DNA from: Gallionella sp. UBA4121
GTDB taxonomy: Bacteria > Pseudomonadota > Gammaproteobacteria > Burkholderiales > Gallionellaceae
DNA: 64,000 nt
Reading direction: 5' to 3'
NCBI GenBank assembly: GCA_002381565.1
Contig: DFWZ01000050.1
Location: forward strand, 42,950 to 106,949
Shown here: piece after piece, positions 51,217 through 62,767 of the stretch
How positions within the stretch are numbered: position 1 is the first letter of the stretch
Layout: every line of letters begins with the position of its first letter
The notes under the pieces: model-generated
Told to the model about the DNA's origin: nothing
Seen by the model: only the letters and a program-made list of their open reading frames with translations
Database searches by the model: none
Translations under genes and position numbers: made by a program

Positions 51217-52343
51217 CGCTGCGCCATCTCCAGTTTGCGTTGCAACCTCGCCATCATTCTCATAACCTCTTGTCGCGGACGCGGACCAACCAATTTACGG
51301 GCTGCCTTACGAATGTGAACTCTCGGTTTGTCCGGTAACGTCGAGGTAATCTCCAAAAGTGGTTTGGGTAGCGTTTCGCCCTTGCTGCAGAACGTTTGCA
51401 ATGTGATGCCGGATTCCTTCAACGCAATTTCAAATTGCTCTTTGTCGGCAACCACCAATGGGTAGACCATCCCTAACAGCTTTTGGCGCTCATTAGTTCG
51501 TAACATATCAACACCCGCGCCCGAGAGTACCGGTAAACCATCGGGCAATTGCAGACCAAGCCGGTGAAGAAAATCGTTCATGGTTTCTGCTCGACTACGG
51601 TTTGCGCGCCGGATCAGGGACTCGAAGAAGTTCACCAGCACGAACCATTCAGATACATCAATATTCTGCCCTTGAAACGATCCCTGACCATGAAGCACAA
51701 CATGATCTACCATCCCTTGAAAGGCCAGCGCATCCGCAGGACAGGTATGGCTACTGGCATTACGCAGATCAGATTTGCAGGTCGCACATACGGCGATATT
51801 TTGGTCTTCCGCCAACAGTCGATGCGGTTCAATCGGCGCACCACAAGCATGACAACGATCTAGCAGTGAAACTCCATGCTTTTCGCAGCCGGTGTGCCAG
51901 GCAAACCGCCACTGGCGCCGGTAGTAAGGCTTGGCATCTTCCGTCAAACAGGACGAACAGTATTGCATTCCACCATGTCGCTTTATGTTTCGTGCGCCCA
52001 AGGTCAATATCCACGGCCATGAAGCCTTCTCGGGTGGATTACTGCCAAAAATTCGACTGGCAATAGGATAGAGGGTTGCCGCTCGAAATTCCTCCATCGG
52101 TATGCCAGACACTGTACAAAGCGACTTGAGCCGTTCATCAACAAAAAAACGATCGGCATCCTGTGCCCAGATTCTCCACTTAGGCCAAACCTCTCCGGTT
52201 AATACCAGCGGATCACATCCCTGTGTGAGCGCGGCACGCACCAGCCAAGACGAAATTATTTCGTCTGGCAGCAATGGCACGGGAATCGCCCAGGGTGACG
52301 TCACCCCTTCAATTCCCGGATTCCACGAGTAGGGCGCAGCCAC
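51213..52343 (-). CDS. TniQ/TnsD-family target-selection protein
   Basis: 376 residues. N-terminal PVPLLPDEIISSWLVR is the family start, and the zinc finger YCSSCLTEDAKPYYRRQW...HGVSLLDRCHACG gives four cysteine/histidine ligand pairs (TniQ domain). TnsD proteins bind the attachment site and recruit TnsC, so this one should recognise the comM sequence. Overlaps the tnsC stop by 43 bases and the TniE start by four, all in one operon. Confidence 0.88.
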   Translation of the reverse strand: MAAPYSWNPGIEGVTSPWAIPVPLLPDEIISSWLVRAALTQGCDPLVLTGEVWPKWRIWAQDADRFFVDERLKSLCTVSGIPMEEFRAATLYPIASRIFGSNPPEKASWPWILTLGARNIKRHGGMQYCSSCLTEDAKPYYRRQWRFAWHTGCEKHGVSLLDRCHACGAPIEPHRLLAEDQNIAVCATCKSDLRNASSHTCPADALAFQGMVDHVVLHGQGSFQGQNIDVSEWFVLVNFFESLIRRANRSRAETMNDFLHRLGLQLPDGLPVLSGAGVDMLRTNERQKLLGMVYPLVVADKEQFEIALKESGITLQTFCSKGETLPKPLLEITSTLPDKPRVHIRKAARKLVGPRPRQEVMRMMARLQRKLEMAQR

Positions 52344-53197
52344 GCTTTGCTCTCAATGATAGATTTGTCGATTTGTTCCTTGCCGCTGTTGATCGCCTCT
52401 GTTGCGCACTCAATCAACAAGCGATGAAGATTTCCTGTGTTTCCTTCGGAAATTGTGTGCAGCAGACTGGCTAATTCAGGCGTGTGCAGCTTCGATGCCT
52501 TCTTAAGCGGCAGCACTTTCTCAAACCCGGCCAGCAATTGCTGAAAGTCCTTGTTTAGCTCCCACAGCGGCAATGTCACAACATCGAACCGGCTGGCGTG
52601 CTGAGGATCTGTGTGCAGTACACGTACAGCTTCTCGCGTTCCTACGCCAACAATGGGAATAGCAAGCTCATTGCACAGTAGTTTGATGGCGTTCATCACC
52701 TCGCGTTGTTTGACTGGCGAACCGGTGAGCAGGGAATGAAACTCATCAATAATGAGCACTCGCGTATGGCACATGCGCAAAAGATGAATGACCTGGTATC
52801 TAAGTTTCGTGGTCGGATCACTCGCTCGGTAAGGTGTAAAGAAGCGTTCAAGTATGGAGATATATAACCCCTTCTCGTCGGCGCTTGGAGGTGCTTCAGC
52901 GAGAATGACCGGTTTCACAGGCTCCGCATCTTCGTTGACATAACCCTGTCCGCACAACTCACGAAAACGTCGAACAATGGTCGTTTTGCCGTTGTTCGAT
53001 TCGCCTACGATTAACAAATTTGGCATGCGTGGACGAACCGGCTTTAGCATCAAGCCTTGCAGAGTATCCAGAATTTGCTGTGCAGTTTTGTTGCCAATCC
53101 AGCGCGGCTGATCCATGAATTCAATCCGCTCCTTGTCGGACATACCCATGATGTGCCTAAAATCCGGGTGGATATGTTCATAGCTACTCGTGCTCAT
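52301..53197 (-). CDS. tnsC: Transposition AAA+ regulator TnsC/TniB
   Basis: 298 residues of the TnsC/TniB AAA+ ATPase family. Walker A GESNNGKTT and Walker B RVLIIDEFHSLL are clear. It links the target-bound TniQ protein to the TnsAB transposase and provides target immunity. Its ATG overlaps the tnsB stop by ATGA. Confidence 0.93.
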   Translation of the reverse strand: MSTSSYEHIHPDFRHIMGMSDKERIEFMDQPRWIGNKTAQQILDTLQGLMLKPVRPRMPNLLIVGESNNGKTTIVRRFRELCGQGYVNEDAEPVKPVILAEAPPSADEKGLYISILERFFTPYRASDPTTKLRYQVIHLLRMCHTRVLIIDEFHSLLTGSPVKQREVMNAIKLLCNELAIPIVGVGTREAVRVLHTDPQHASRFDVVTLPLWELNKDFQQLLAGFEKVLPLKKASKLHTPELASLLHTISEGNTGNLHRLLIECATEAINSGKEQIDKSIIESKAWLRPTRGIRELKG

Positions 53198-55122
53198 GAG
53201 ATATCTCCAAAGGCGTCAATGTCACCATCAATCAACCCGGCAATAGGTAGTTGTGATGCGGTCGTTATTCGAGCTGGTTGACTAGGAAAAGGCGCTGCTG
53301 GTGAAATGTTTTTCTCATGCTCCTTGCGCCGCTGGCTCATGCGGCGTGCCTTCTTTGTTTTTTCCTTGGATTCATCAACTTTGCTGCGCAACTCCGTAAT
53401 GGCATGAAGAATCTGGTGCTCGTTGATGCTCTTTTTGCCATCGCGCTTGAGCATTTCACGCGCCTGCTGATACTCCCAGATGCTAATCGAAGGCAGTGCC
53501 TGATCTGCAAATGGCACCTTGAAATACTGCTTGAGATCGGGGTCAAAAAACCACACCGTGCTGATGTCTCGCGGATCACGCCGAAAAATGAATTCTCGCT
53601 TCTTACCACGCGCCTCTGGATCTTCAGCATTGATCCATTGGCGGAGCATATCTGCGTAATAGGTCATGCTGTCGATAGTGACGCCAAAAGTTTGCACGGT
53701 ACGCCGAAAAGAGGGCAGGAAGTCCAGAAGTACAGTTCGCCGGTCCGCAGGCCGCGCGGGGATACCTACGCCCTGAATTTCAGTGTTTCCGAAAATGCCA
53801 ATCTCCCACTTGCGAAGTGGCGACATACCGATACCGCTATGCAGGCGTTGGTGATAAACCTTGCATATCAGCGTCACCAGCCACGTCTCAAACTCCGACT
53901 TGGTCATCACTGCCTCTTTTTCAGAGTCGTAGCCTTCCCTGTCCTTGATGGACGAAAACGTGGTGCCTGGCAGATCGTGTATCTCACGAAGCAACGTTCC
54001 AAGTACGCGCTCAATATGTCCGCCGTAGCGCGGCTGCTTGACTGGCCGATATTCGAGGTTGATTGCATACATCAGGCACGATTGCTGAAAGTTGTTGGAA
54101 CGAAAATCCGCTCCATTATCAACATGGATAGTTTTGGGGAATCCCCAAACAGGCCATTGAGCATCCACGCCATGCAACAACAGCCATTCATCCTTTGGAA
54201 GAACGGAATGCGCAACGCACATGGCAACAGAAGTTTCGGAAGGGGGGTCGAAAGACAGGTAATAGCCCGTAACCATACGAGTGTGAACGTCCATTGCCAG
54301 AGTGATCCAAGGGCGACCAATGGGTTTCCGATAGACATCGTCCACCAGAATGATGTCAGCCGGGGTGTGATCAATCTGAATGACGGCCAACGGAAAATCG
54401 GCGTTTGGAAAACTGCCCGCAGCGGGAAGAAATTTATTCTTGGCTTTTTCCTTGAAGCCACGTCCGCGCAATCGCTGTTTTTCGGTCACCTTGCTGATCC
54501 GCGCCCGTATTGTGCTCGGATGCGGGGCTTCGATACCACGCAATTGGCAACGGCGCTGCACCTCAGTCACTGTTTTTTGTGGGGTTGAACGCTGAGTGGT
54601 CAAATAAAAATCATTGATAACCTCATCGACAACCTGCTCGGCAAATACAGGAATGCGACCTTTGCCTTCTTTCCATCCACGCTTTTGCGGAATAAGCGCG
54701 GTTATGACACCGATGGCATTATATTTTTGCAGCCACCGATACAAGGTAGCAGTATTAACACCGACCTCTTTAGCGCGCAGTTCAACATCATGCCGCCCCA
54801 TGAACACAATGGAGAGTAGCGGCTTGATAGCTGCATAGCGTTGCTGTGCAATTTTCCAGTCTTCATCAGCAATGTCGGCGATGTCGTGCGTGACATTGGT
54901 TGTGTCAGCAACAACAGGACGCAGTTCATTGATACGTAGCGGCGTGCTGCGACCACTTTCTACTTCCACGCCGATGATTGAATCAAAATCCAGCACTTCT
55001 GTGATGCGATAAACGGAATCGCCACGCTGAACGAGGCCTCCTGGCTGAATATCAACACGCTGTCTAATTGGCTCAAACGATTCGTTTTGCGGAACCCATT
55101 GCTCATCTGTATTTTTACTCAT
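53194..55122 (-). CDS. tnsB: DDE transposase TnsB
   Basis: 642 residues, retroviral-type integrase fold. The DDE residues lie in VIQIDHTPADI, TIHVDNGADFRSN and YGGHIERVLG. N-terminal HTH domains bind the end repeats; the C-terminal ~80 residues are basic and contact TnsC. The ATG at 55122 overlaps the tnsA stop; an upstream start at 55152 would overlap more. It breaks and joins the 3' ends of the element. Confidence 0.95.
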   Translation of the reverse strand: MSKNTDEQWVPQNESFEPIRQRVDIQPGGLVQRGDSVYRITEVLDFDSIIGVEVESGRSTPLRINELRPVVADTTNVTHDIADIADEDWKIAQQRYAAIKPLLSIVFMGRHDVELRAKEVGVNTATLYRWLQKYNAIGVITALIPQKRGWKEGKGRIPVFAEQVVDEVINDFYLTTQRSTPQKTVTEVQRRCQLRGIEAPHPSTIRARISKVTEKQRLRGRGFKEKAKNKFLPAAGSFPNADFPLAVIQIDHTPADIILVDDVYRKPIGRPWITLAMDVHTRMVTGYYLSFDPPSETSVAMCVAHSVLPKDEWLLLHGVDAQWPVWGFPKTIHVDNGADFRSNNFQQSCLMYAINLEYRPVKQPRYGGHIERVLGTLLREIHDLPGTTFSSIKDREGYDSEKEAVMTKSEFETWLVTLICKVYHQRLHSGIGMSPLRKWEIGIFGNTEIQGVGIPARPADRRTVLLDFLPSFRRTVQTFGVTIDSMTYYADMLRQWINAEDPEARGKKREFIFRRDPRDISTVWFFDPDLKQYFKVPFADQALPSISIWEYQQAREMLKRDGKKSINEHQILHAITELRSKVDESKEKTKKARRMSQRRKEHEKNISPAAPFPSQPARITTASQLPIAGLIDGDIDAFGDIS

Positions 55123-55810
55123 AAGTTGGTACCCATAGTTCAGTGAAATCATTCAACGGACGTGTAATGTCGCAATCTAGTTTGCGTATTGCCAGCAGAT
55201 ACCAGATATGCGCGATACCCTCGGCCTTGTAGATGCCCATGAAGTGGCGGGCAAGAATGTAGTGGAACGGCGCACTGCCCATTTGTTGGACGTTTTCGAT
55301 CACACTTCGGGTTTCTTCAACTGGAAATTCTGTACGCTTGTACCGATCCAGGAAGCGAATGTTAGTAAGCACCTGATCACGGATGCGGGATTCGTCGTGT
55401 ATATGAAATTCCCATCCCTGTTCCTTGGCGTACCGGTAAGCTGCCTTCCACTTTGGCAACCATTCGCGCCAGTGCTTTTTCCATTCTGCATGAGGCTTCA
55501 CCTCAATGAGAATCGGCTTCGGATATTCTCCATAAACCATGTTGCCCAAGCGGTAGTACACCAAGAAATCGGGAGTATAGGTGTACGTCTGTCCATTACT
55601 GGCTACGAATGGGATCTGAACCGGTTGCGGGATGATATCCAAGACTGCGAGACAGAATTCTTTCCTGATCAGAAAGTCACGCTCCAGCGCTGACTCAAAC
55701 GGGATTGCGGTTTCACCGCGAAAGGCATATCTTCCCGAAATGCTGCGGCGAGTCGTGCCAATACGTCGCATTTGTCGTGGCGCTTGAATTGAATCGCAGC
55801 TATTTGTCAT
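55115..55810 (-). CDS. tnsA: TnsA endonuclease
   Basis: About 231 residues. PD-(D/E)xK-type nuclease with ALERDFL, YTPDFLVYY and ILIEVKPHAEW: the Glu, Asp and ExK catalytic set is complete. It cuts the 5' ends so the element moves by cut-and-paste. The ATG at 55810 is preferred over a GTG at 55822. A TnsB-type site (55793-55807) overlaps the start of the gene, so transposase binding should repress it. Confidence 0.92.
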   Translation of the reverse strand: MTNSCDSIQAPRQMRRIGTTRRSISGRYAFRGETAIPFESALERDFLIRKEFCLAVLDIIPQPVQIPFVASNGQTYTYTPDFLVYYRLGNMVYGEYPKPILIEVKPHAEWKKHWREWLPKWKAAYRYAKEQGWEFHIHDESRIRDQVLTNIRFLDRYKRTEFPVEETRSVIENVQQMGSAPFHYILARHFMGIYKAEGIAHIWYLLAIRKLDCDITRPLNDFTELWVPTYE

Positions 55811-55925
55811 AAATTTCACCACAGTCGCAGCTAATTGATAAATTCTGTCGCATTAATTTCAAGAATAACTAACGTAACTGATTGATTATTGGTTGACATG
55901 ATCGCATCTATTTCGAAAAGTCACA
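55793..55925 (-). repeat. Right transposon end with four TnsB-type sites
   Basis: On the minus strand: CGAAATAGATGCGAT (55901-55915), TGAAATTAATGCGAC (55847-55861), TCAATTAGCTGCGAC (55824-55838) and ACAAATAGCTGCGAT (55793-55807). They are in inverted orientation to the two left-end sites. The denser right end resembles the asymmetric ends of Tn7. Confidence 0.85.
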
Positions 55926-55930
55926 GCGGC
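55926..55930. repeat. Target-site duplication GCGGC, right copy
   Basis: Directly follows the terminal GTCACA of the transposon and matches 26860-26864. Confidence 0.95.
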
Positions 55931-56581
55931 AGCAATCCGCGCCCCGGTGAAATCTCCATGGCATTGCACGGGGTGCTGTTTCTCGATGAGCTGCCGGAAT
56001 TCGATCGCAGCGTGCTGGAAGCATTGCGCGAACCGCTGGAATCAGGACACATCACCATTTCACGCGCCGCCCGGCGTGCCGAGTTCCCCGCACAATTCCA
56101 GCTCATCGCCGCGATGAATCCCTGTCCCTGCGGCTATCTTGGTCATTACAACGGCAAGTGCCACTGCACACCGGATCAGGTTGCGCACTATCGCAGCAGG
56201 ATTTCCGGCCCGTTGCTGGATCGCATCGACATTCAGATCGAAGTGCCGGTCGTACCGCAGGACGACCTGCTCAGCAAGACCCCAGGCGAGGCCAGCGTCT
56301 CCATACAGGCCCGGGTCGAGATCGCACGCCGGCGTCAGTTGGCACGCCAGCAAAAATGCAACGCAGCGCTTTCAGTCACTGAAATTGATGCCTTCTGCAC
56401 CCCGGACGCACAAGGCGAGACGCTGCTGAAACTGGCCATTACGCGACTTGATCTATCCGCGCGCGCCTATCATCGTGTGCTCAAGCTCGCGCGCAGCATT
56501 GCCGACCTGGCCGGTAGCGAGACTATCAAGGCCATGCACATCGCCGAAGCGGTGCAATATCGCCGCATGGATAAAAACTGA
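55926..56581 (+). pseudogene. comM: comM 3' fragment
   Basis: C-terminal ~217 codons of ComM: SNPRPGEISMALHGVLFLDELPEFD contains Walker B (LFLDEL), then the sensor and arginine-finger region (PCPCGYLGHYNGKC) and the C-terminal helical domain ending YRRMDKN. It is directly continuous with the 5' fragment once the transposon and one duplication are removed. A translated fragment could start inside the transposon end, but it would lack Walker A. Confidence 0.95.
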
Positions 56582-56597
56582 TCAGGGAAGAGATACG

Positions 56598-57050
56598 ATG
56601 TTCGAACAGAAACTGATTACCGGCATGAAGAGCTTCAACCAGATCATTCATGTTCTGCTGGCGCTGGCGCTGGTGGTAGCATGTGTCATGGTCATCTGGG
56701 ATTTCGGATTAAAGGCGATCGAAGCCTGGCATGCGGGCAACGCGACGAGCGGCTTCTTTCATGCACTCGGCTCCCTGTTCATTCTGTGGACGCTCTCCAC
56801 CCTGATTTCGGCGGAAAGAAGCTACCTGCTGACAGGACGTACTTCCGTGCGCGTCTTCGTCGAGGTCGCCATGATTTCCGTAATCCGCGAAATGATCGTA
56901 CAACCGGTGCAAGTCATCAGCAATGGCAGTGAGACGAACTTCAACCCAATCCGCTACGGCCTGCTGCTCGCAGCGCTGCTGGTATGCGGCATAGTCTATA
57001 AACTGGCGAGCGATCCAAATCAGGGTGAAGTCACGACAACAGCCGAATAA
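56598..57050 (+). CDS. PsiE-family membrane protein
   Basis: 150 residues, four hydrophobic segments (IIHVLLALALVVACVMVIW, GFFHALGSLFILWTLSTLI, GLLLAALLVCGIVYKLA and a shorter one at VEVAMISVIREMIVQP), matching the phosphate-starvation-inducible PsiE family. The conserved VEVAMISVIRE block is present. It starts 17 bases after the comM stop, so in the ancestral chromosome it was cotranscribed with comM. Function of the family is unknown. Confidence 0.85.
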   Translation: MFEQKLITGMKSFNQIIHVLLALALVVACVMVIWDFGLKAIEAWHAGNATSGFFHALGSLFILWTLSTLISAERSYLLTGRTSVRVFVEVAMISVIREMIVQPVQVISNGSETNFNPIRYGLLLAALLVCGIVYKLASDPNQGEVTTTAE

Positions 57051-57141
57051 TTGCGTTCATATTCTGCCCAGGTCAATTGCTTCATGAGCCCGCTTCATCA
57101 CTTCCCGATAATCACATGGTAAAATACCCGACTATTTTTTA

Positions 57142-57228
57142 ACGGGCATGACATACCGCCATGCCCGCTTTCCTCTCTCCAACCCTCTCCCGGGGGCGAG
57201 GGGGCAAACGAATCGCTACGCGAGCATC
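57142..57228. repeat. Dispersed GC-rich repeat upstream of metH (copy B)
   Basis: AACGGGCATGA and CCATGCCCGC arms, then CTCTCCAACCCTCTCCCGGG, GAGGGGGCAAACGAA and TCGCTACGCGAGC. The same elements occur in reverse orientation within nasA (3940-4048) and in part at 17521-17583. The rest of 57051-57244 has no gene and no B12 riboswitch I can recognise. Confidence 0.7.
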
Positions 57229-57244
57229 AATTAAGGCCGCCACC

Positions 57245-60958
<3,714 letters not shown>

Positions 60959-60959
60959 C

Positions 60960-61616
60960 GTGTACATACCGAAGCACTTTGAGGAACCGAGAGTCGAGGT
61001 CATGCACCAGCTGATTCGTGAGCGGCCGCTTGCCACGTTGGTCACGATGTCCTCACCGGGGCTCAATGCGAATCATATTCCGATGCATCTTGTGGCTGCG
61101 CCTGCGCCATTCGGAACCTTGCGGGGTCATGTTGCCCGGTCGAACCCTGTGTGGCACGATTTCCAGGCTGGCGTAGAAGCATTGGCCATTTTCCACGGCC
61201 CCGATGCCTACATCACGCCATCATGGTATGCCACCAAGAAAGAAACGGGAAAGGTCGTCCCCACCTGGAACTATGCCGTTGCCCATGCATATGGCACTTT
61301 GCGAGTGATCGACGATGCATCCTGGATACGCGCCCAGCTTGAAGCGCTCACTGCGCACAACGAAAAGAGGCTTCCTGAACCCTGGGCAGTTTCGGATGCT
61401 CCTCGCGAATTCACCGAAAAATTGATCGGGGCCATTGTGGGCATTGAAATTGTCATCACCAGACTATCCGGAAAATGGAAAATAAGCCAGAATCAGCCCC
61501 CGCAGAATCAGGCCGGTGTTATCGAAGGGCTGGTCAATAGTGGAATTGCAGATGCAGGCGCAATGGCGGCTCTGATTAAAATCGGGCAGGGTGGCCGCAA
61601 AATAACCACGCTGTAA
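60960..61616 (+). CDS. PaiB-like FMN-binding protein
   Basis: 218 residues of the PaiB/FMN-binding split-barrel family ([57 protein letters not shown]). Named transcriptional regulators in Bacillus, but most members are flavin-binding proteins of unclear role. GTG start two bases after the metH stop, so cotranscription is likely. Confidence 0.85.
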   Translation: MYIPKHFEEPRVEVMHQLIRERPLATLVTMSSPGLNANHIPMHLVAAPAPFGTLRGHVARSNPVWHDFQAGVEALAIFHGPDAYITPSWYATKKETGKVVPTWNYAVAHAYGTLRVIDDASWIRAQLEALTAHNEKRLPEPWAVSDAPREFTEKLIGAIVGIEIVITRLSGKWKISQNQPPQNQAGVIEGLVNSGIADAGAMAALIKIGQGGRKITTL

Positions 61617-61665
61617 CGGCGGTGTTGCCCGCCCTACATTAATTAAATTTGAACGAGGATATACG

Positions 61666-62121
61666 ATGAAACGCATCGCTTTTTTACCGCTGGCAGTGCT
61701 GTTGGCTGCCTTTTCAACCACTGCGTGCTCTGAACAAGCCGCATCACCAAAACCGCAAATGGAGAAGAGCAACATGACTGAAATGATCAAGACCGACGTT
61801 AAACTGGGAACCGGCGCAGAGGCTGCCGCAGGACAAAACGTATCCGTGCATTACACCGGCTGGCTGTACGATGAAACCGCACCTGAACACAAGGGCAAGA
61901 AGTTCGACAGCTCGCGCGATCGCGGCCAGCCGTTCGAATTCCCGCTAGGCGCAGGACATGTCATCAAGGGCTGGGACGTAGGCGTGGCAGGCATGAAGGT
62001 AGGCGGGCAACGCACACTGATTATTCCATCGGACATGGGCTATGGCTCTCGCGGTGCAGGCGGCGTGATTCCGCCAAATGCAACACTGGTGTTTGACGTG
62101 GAACTATTAGGCGTAAACTAG
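61666..62121 (+). CDS. FKBP-type peptidyl-prolyl isomerase lipoprotein
   Basis: 151 residues. Lipoprotein signal with lipobox ending at Cys (FSTTAC), then one FKBP domain: [71 protein letters not shown]. Membrane-anchored, periplasmic folding factor. GAGGATATACG precedes the ATG. Confidence 0.92.
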   Translation: MKRIAFLPLAVLLAAFSTTACSEQAASPKPQMEKSNMTEMIKTDVKLGTGAEAAAGQNVSVHYTGWLYDETAPEHKGKKFDSSRDRGQPFEFPLGAGHVIKGWDVGVAGMKVGGQRTLIIPSDMGYGSRGAGGVIPPNATLVFDVELLGVN

Positions 62122-62185
62122 CCTACTAGCCAGGCGCAGGGTGCAACGCACCCTGTGTGGCATTCTCCAACGACAGGAGGGGCAG

Positions 62186-62767
62186 ATGTTCCAGATTCGG
62201 GTTCATGGTCGTGGCGGGCAGGGGGTTGTGACGGCAGCAGAGATGTTGTCCATTGCGGCGTTTGAGGAAGGGCGCCATGCGCAGGCCTTCCCAAGTTTCG
62301 GTTCGGAGCGCACCGGCGCGCCGGTGGTTGCATTCTGCCGCATATCCGACCGCGAGATCCGCCTGCGCGAACCTGTCATTGAGCCGGATGCGATCATCAT
62401 CCAGGATCCCACACTGTTGCATCAGATCGACGTGTTCGCCGGGTTGAAACCGGATGGCTTTGTTCTGCTCAACTCGAATCACACTATTGAAGAACTCGGT
62501 TTGAGCGAACTCGTCAAGGGACGCCGCCCGGAACGGTTCTGCACGCTGCCCGCAACCGAGCTGGGACTCAAACATATCCGCCGCCCTATTCCCAATGTAC
62601 CGCTGCTGGCCGGATTCGCTGCCTTGTCCGACATCATCCGTCTGGATTCTGTCATCAAGGCAATCGAGCAAAAATTCGCAGGCCCGGTTGCGGCCGGCAA
62701 CATCGCTGCGGCGACCGAAGCCTACAATCTGGTAAAAGGGATGATGAAGGAGCGCGCAGATGCTTAA
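62186..62767 (+). CDS. porG: 2-oxoacid:ferredoxin oxidoreductase gamma subunit
   Basis: 193 residues; FQIRVHGRGGQGVVTAAEML is the gamma-subunit signature, with FPSFGSERTGAPVVAFCRI following. Part of the oxidoreductase linking pyruvate or another 2-oxoacid to ferredoxin. AGGAGGGG precedes the ATG at 62186. Overlaps the alpha gene by eight bases. Substrate not decidable here. Confidence 0.9.
   Translation: MFQIRVHGRGGQGVVTAAEMLSIAAFEEGRHAQAFPSFGSERTGAPVVAFCRISDREIRLREPVIEPDAIIIQDPTLLHQIDVFAGLKPDGFVLLNSNHTIEELGLSELVKGRRPERFCTLPATELGLKHIRRPIPNVPLLAGFAALSDIIRLDSVIKAIEQKFAGPVAAGNIAAATEAYNLVKGMMKERADA

Larger units (their letters stand above)
26865..55925. mobile_element. 29.1-kb Tn7-like transposon (Tn6022/AbaR type) in comM
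   Basis: Bounded by TGTGAC...GTCACA termini and the GCGGC duplication; the terminal 25 bases of the two ends match at 21 positions as inverted repeats. The right end encodes TnsA, TnsB, TnsC, TniQ/TnsD and a zinc-ribbon TniE-like protein in one coupled operon; the left end carries a TnsE-like gene. Insertion in comM at the GGGS codons is the same type of site used by the Acinetobacter AbaR/Tn6022 elements, whose duplication as I recall it is ACCGC (reverse complement GCGGT). The cargo is mostly defence-like genes. All transposition genes are intact, so the element could still move. Confidence 0.93.

Noticed and set aside
57051..57244. Cobalamin riboswitch upstream of metH
   Set aside because: The stretch is explained by the dispersed repeat; no B12-box was recognisable.
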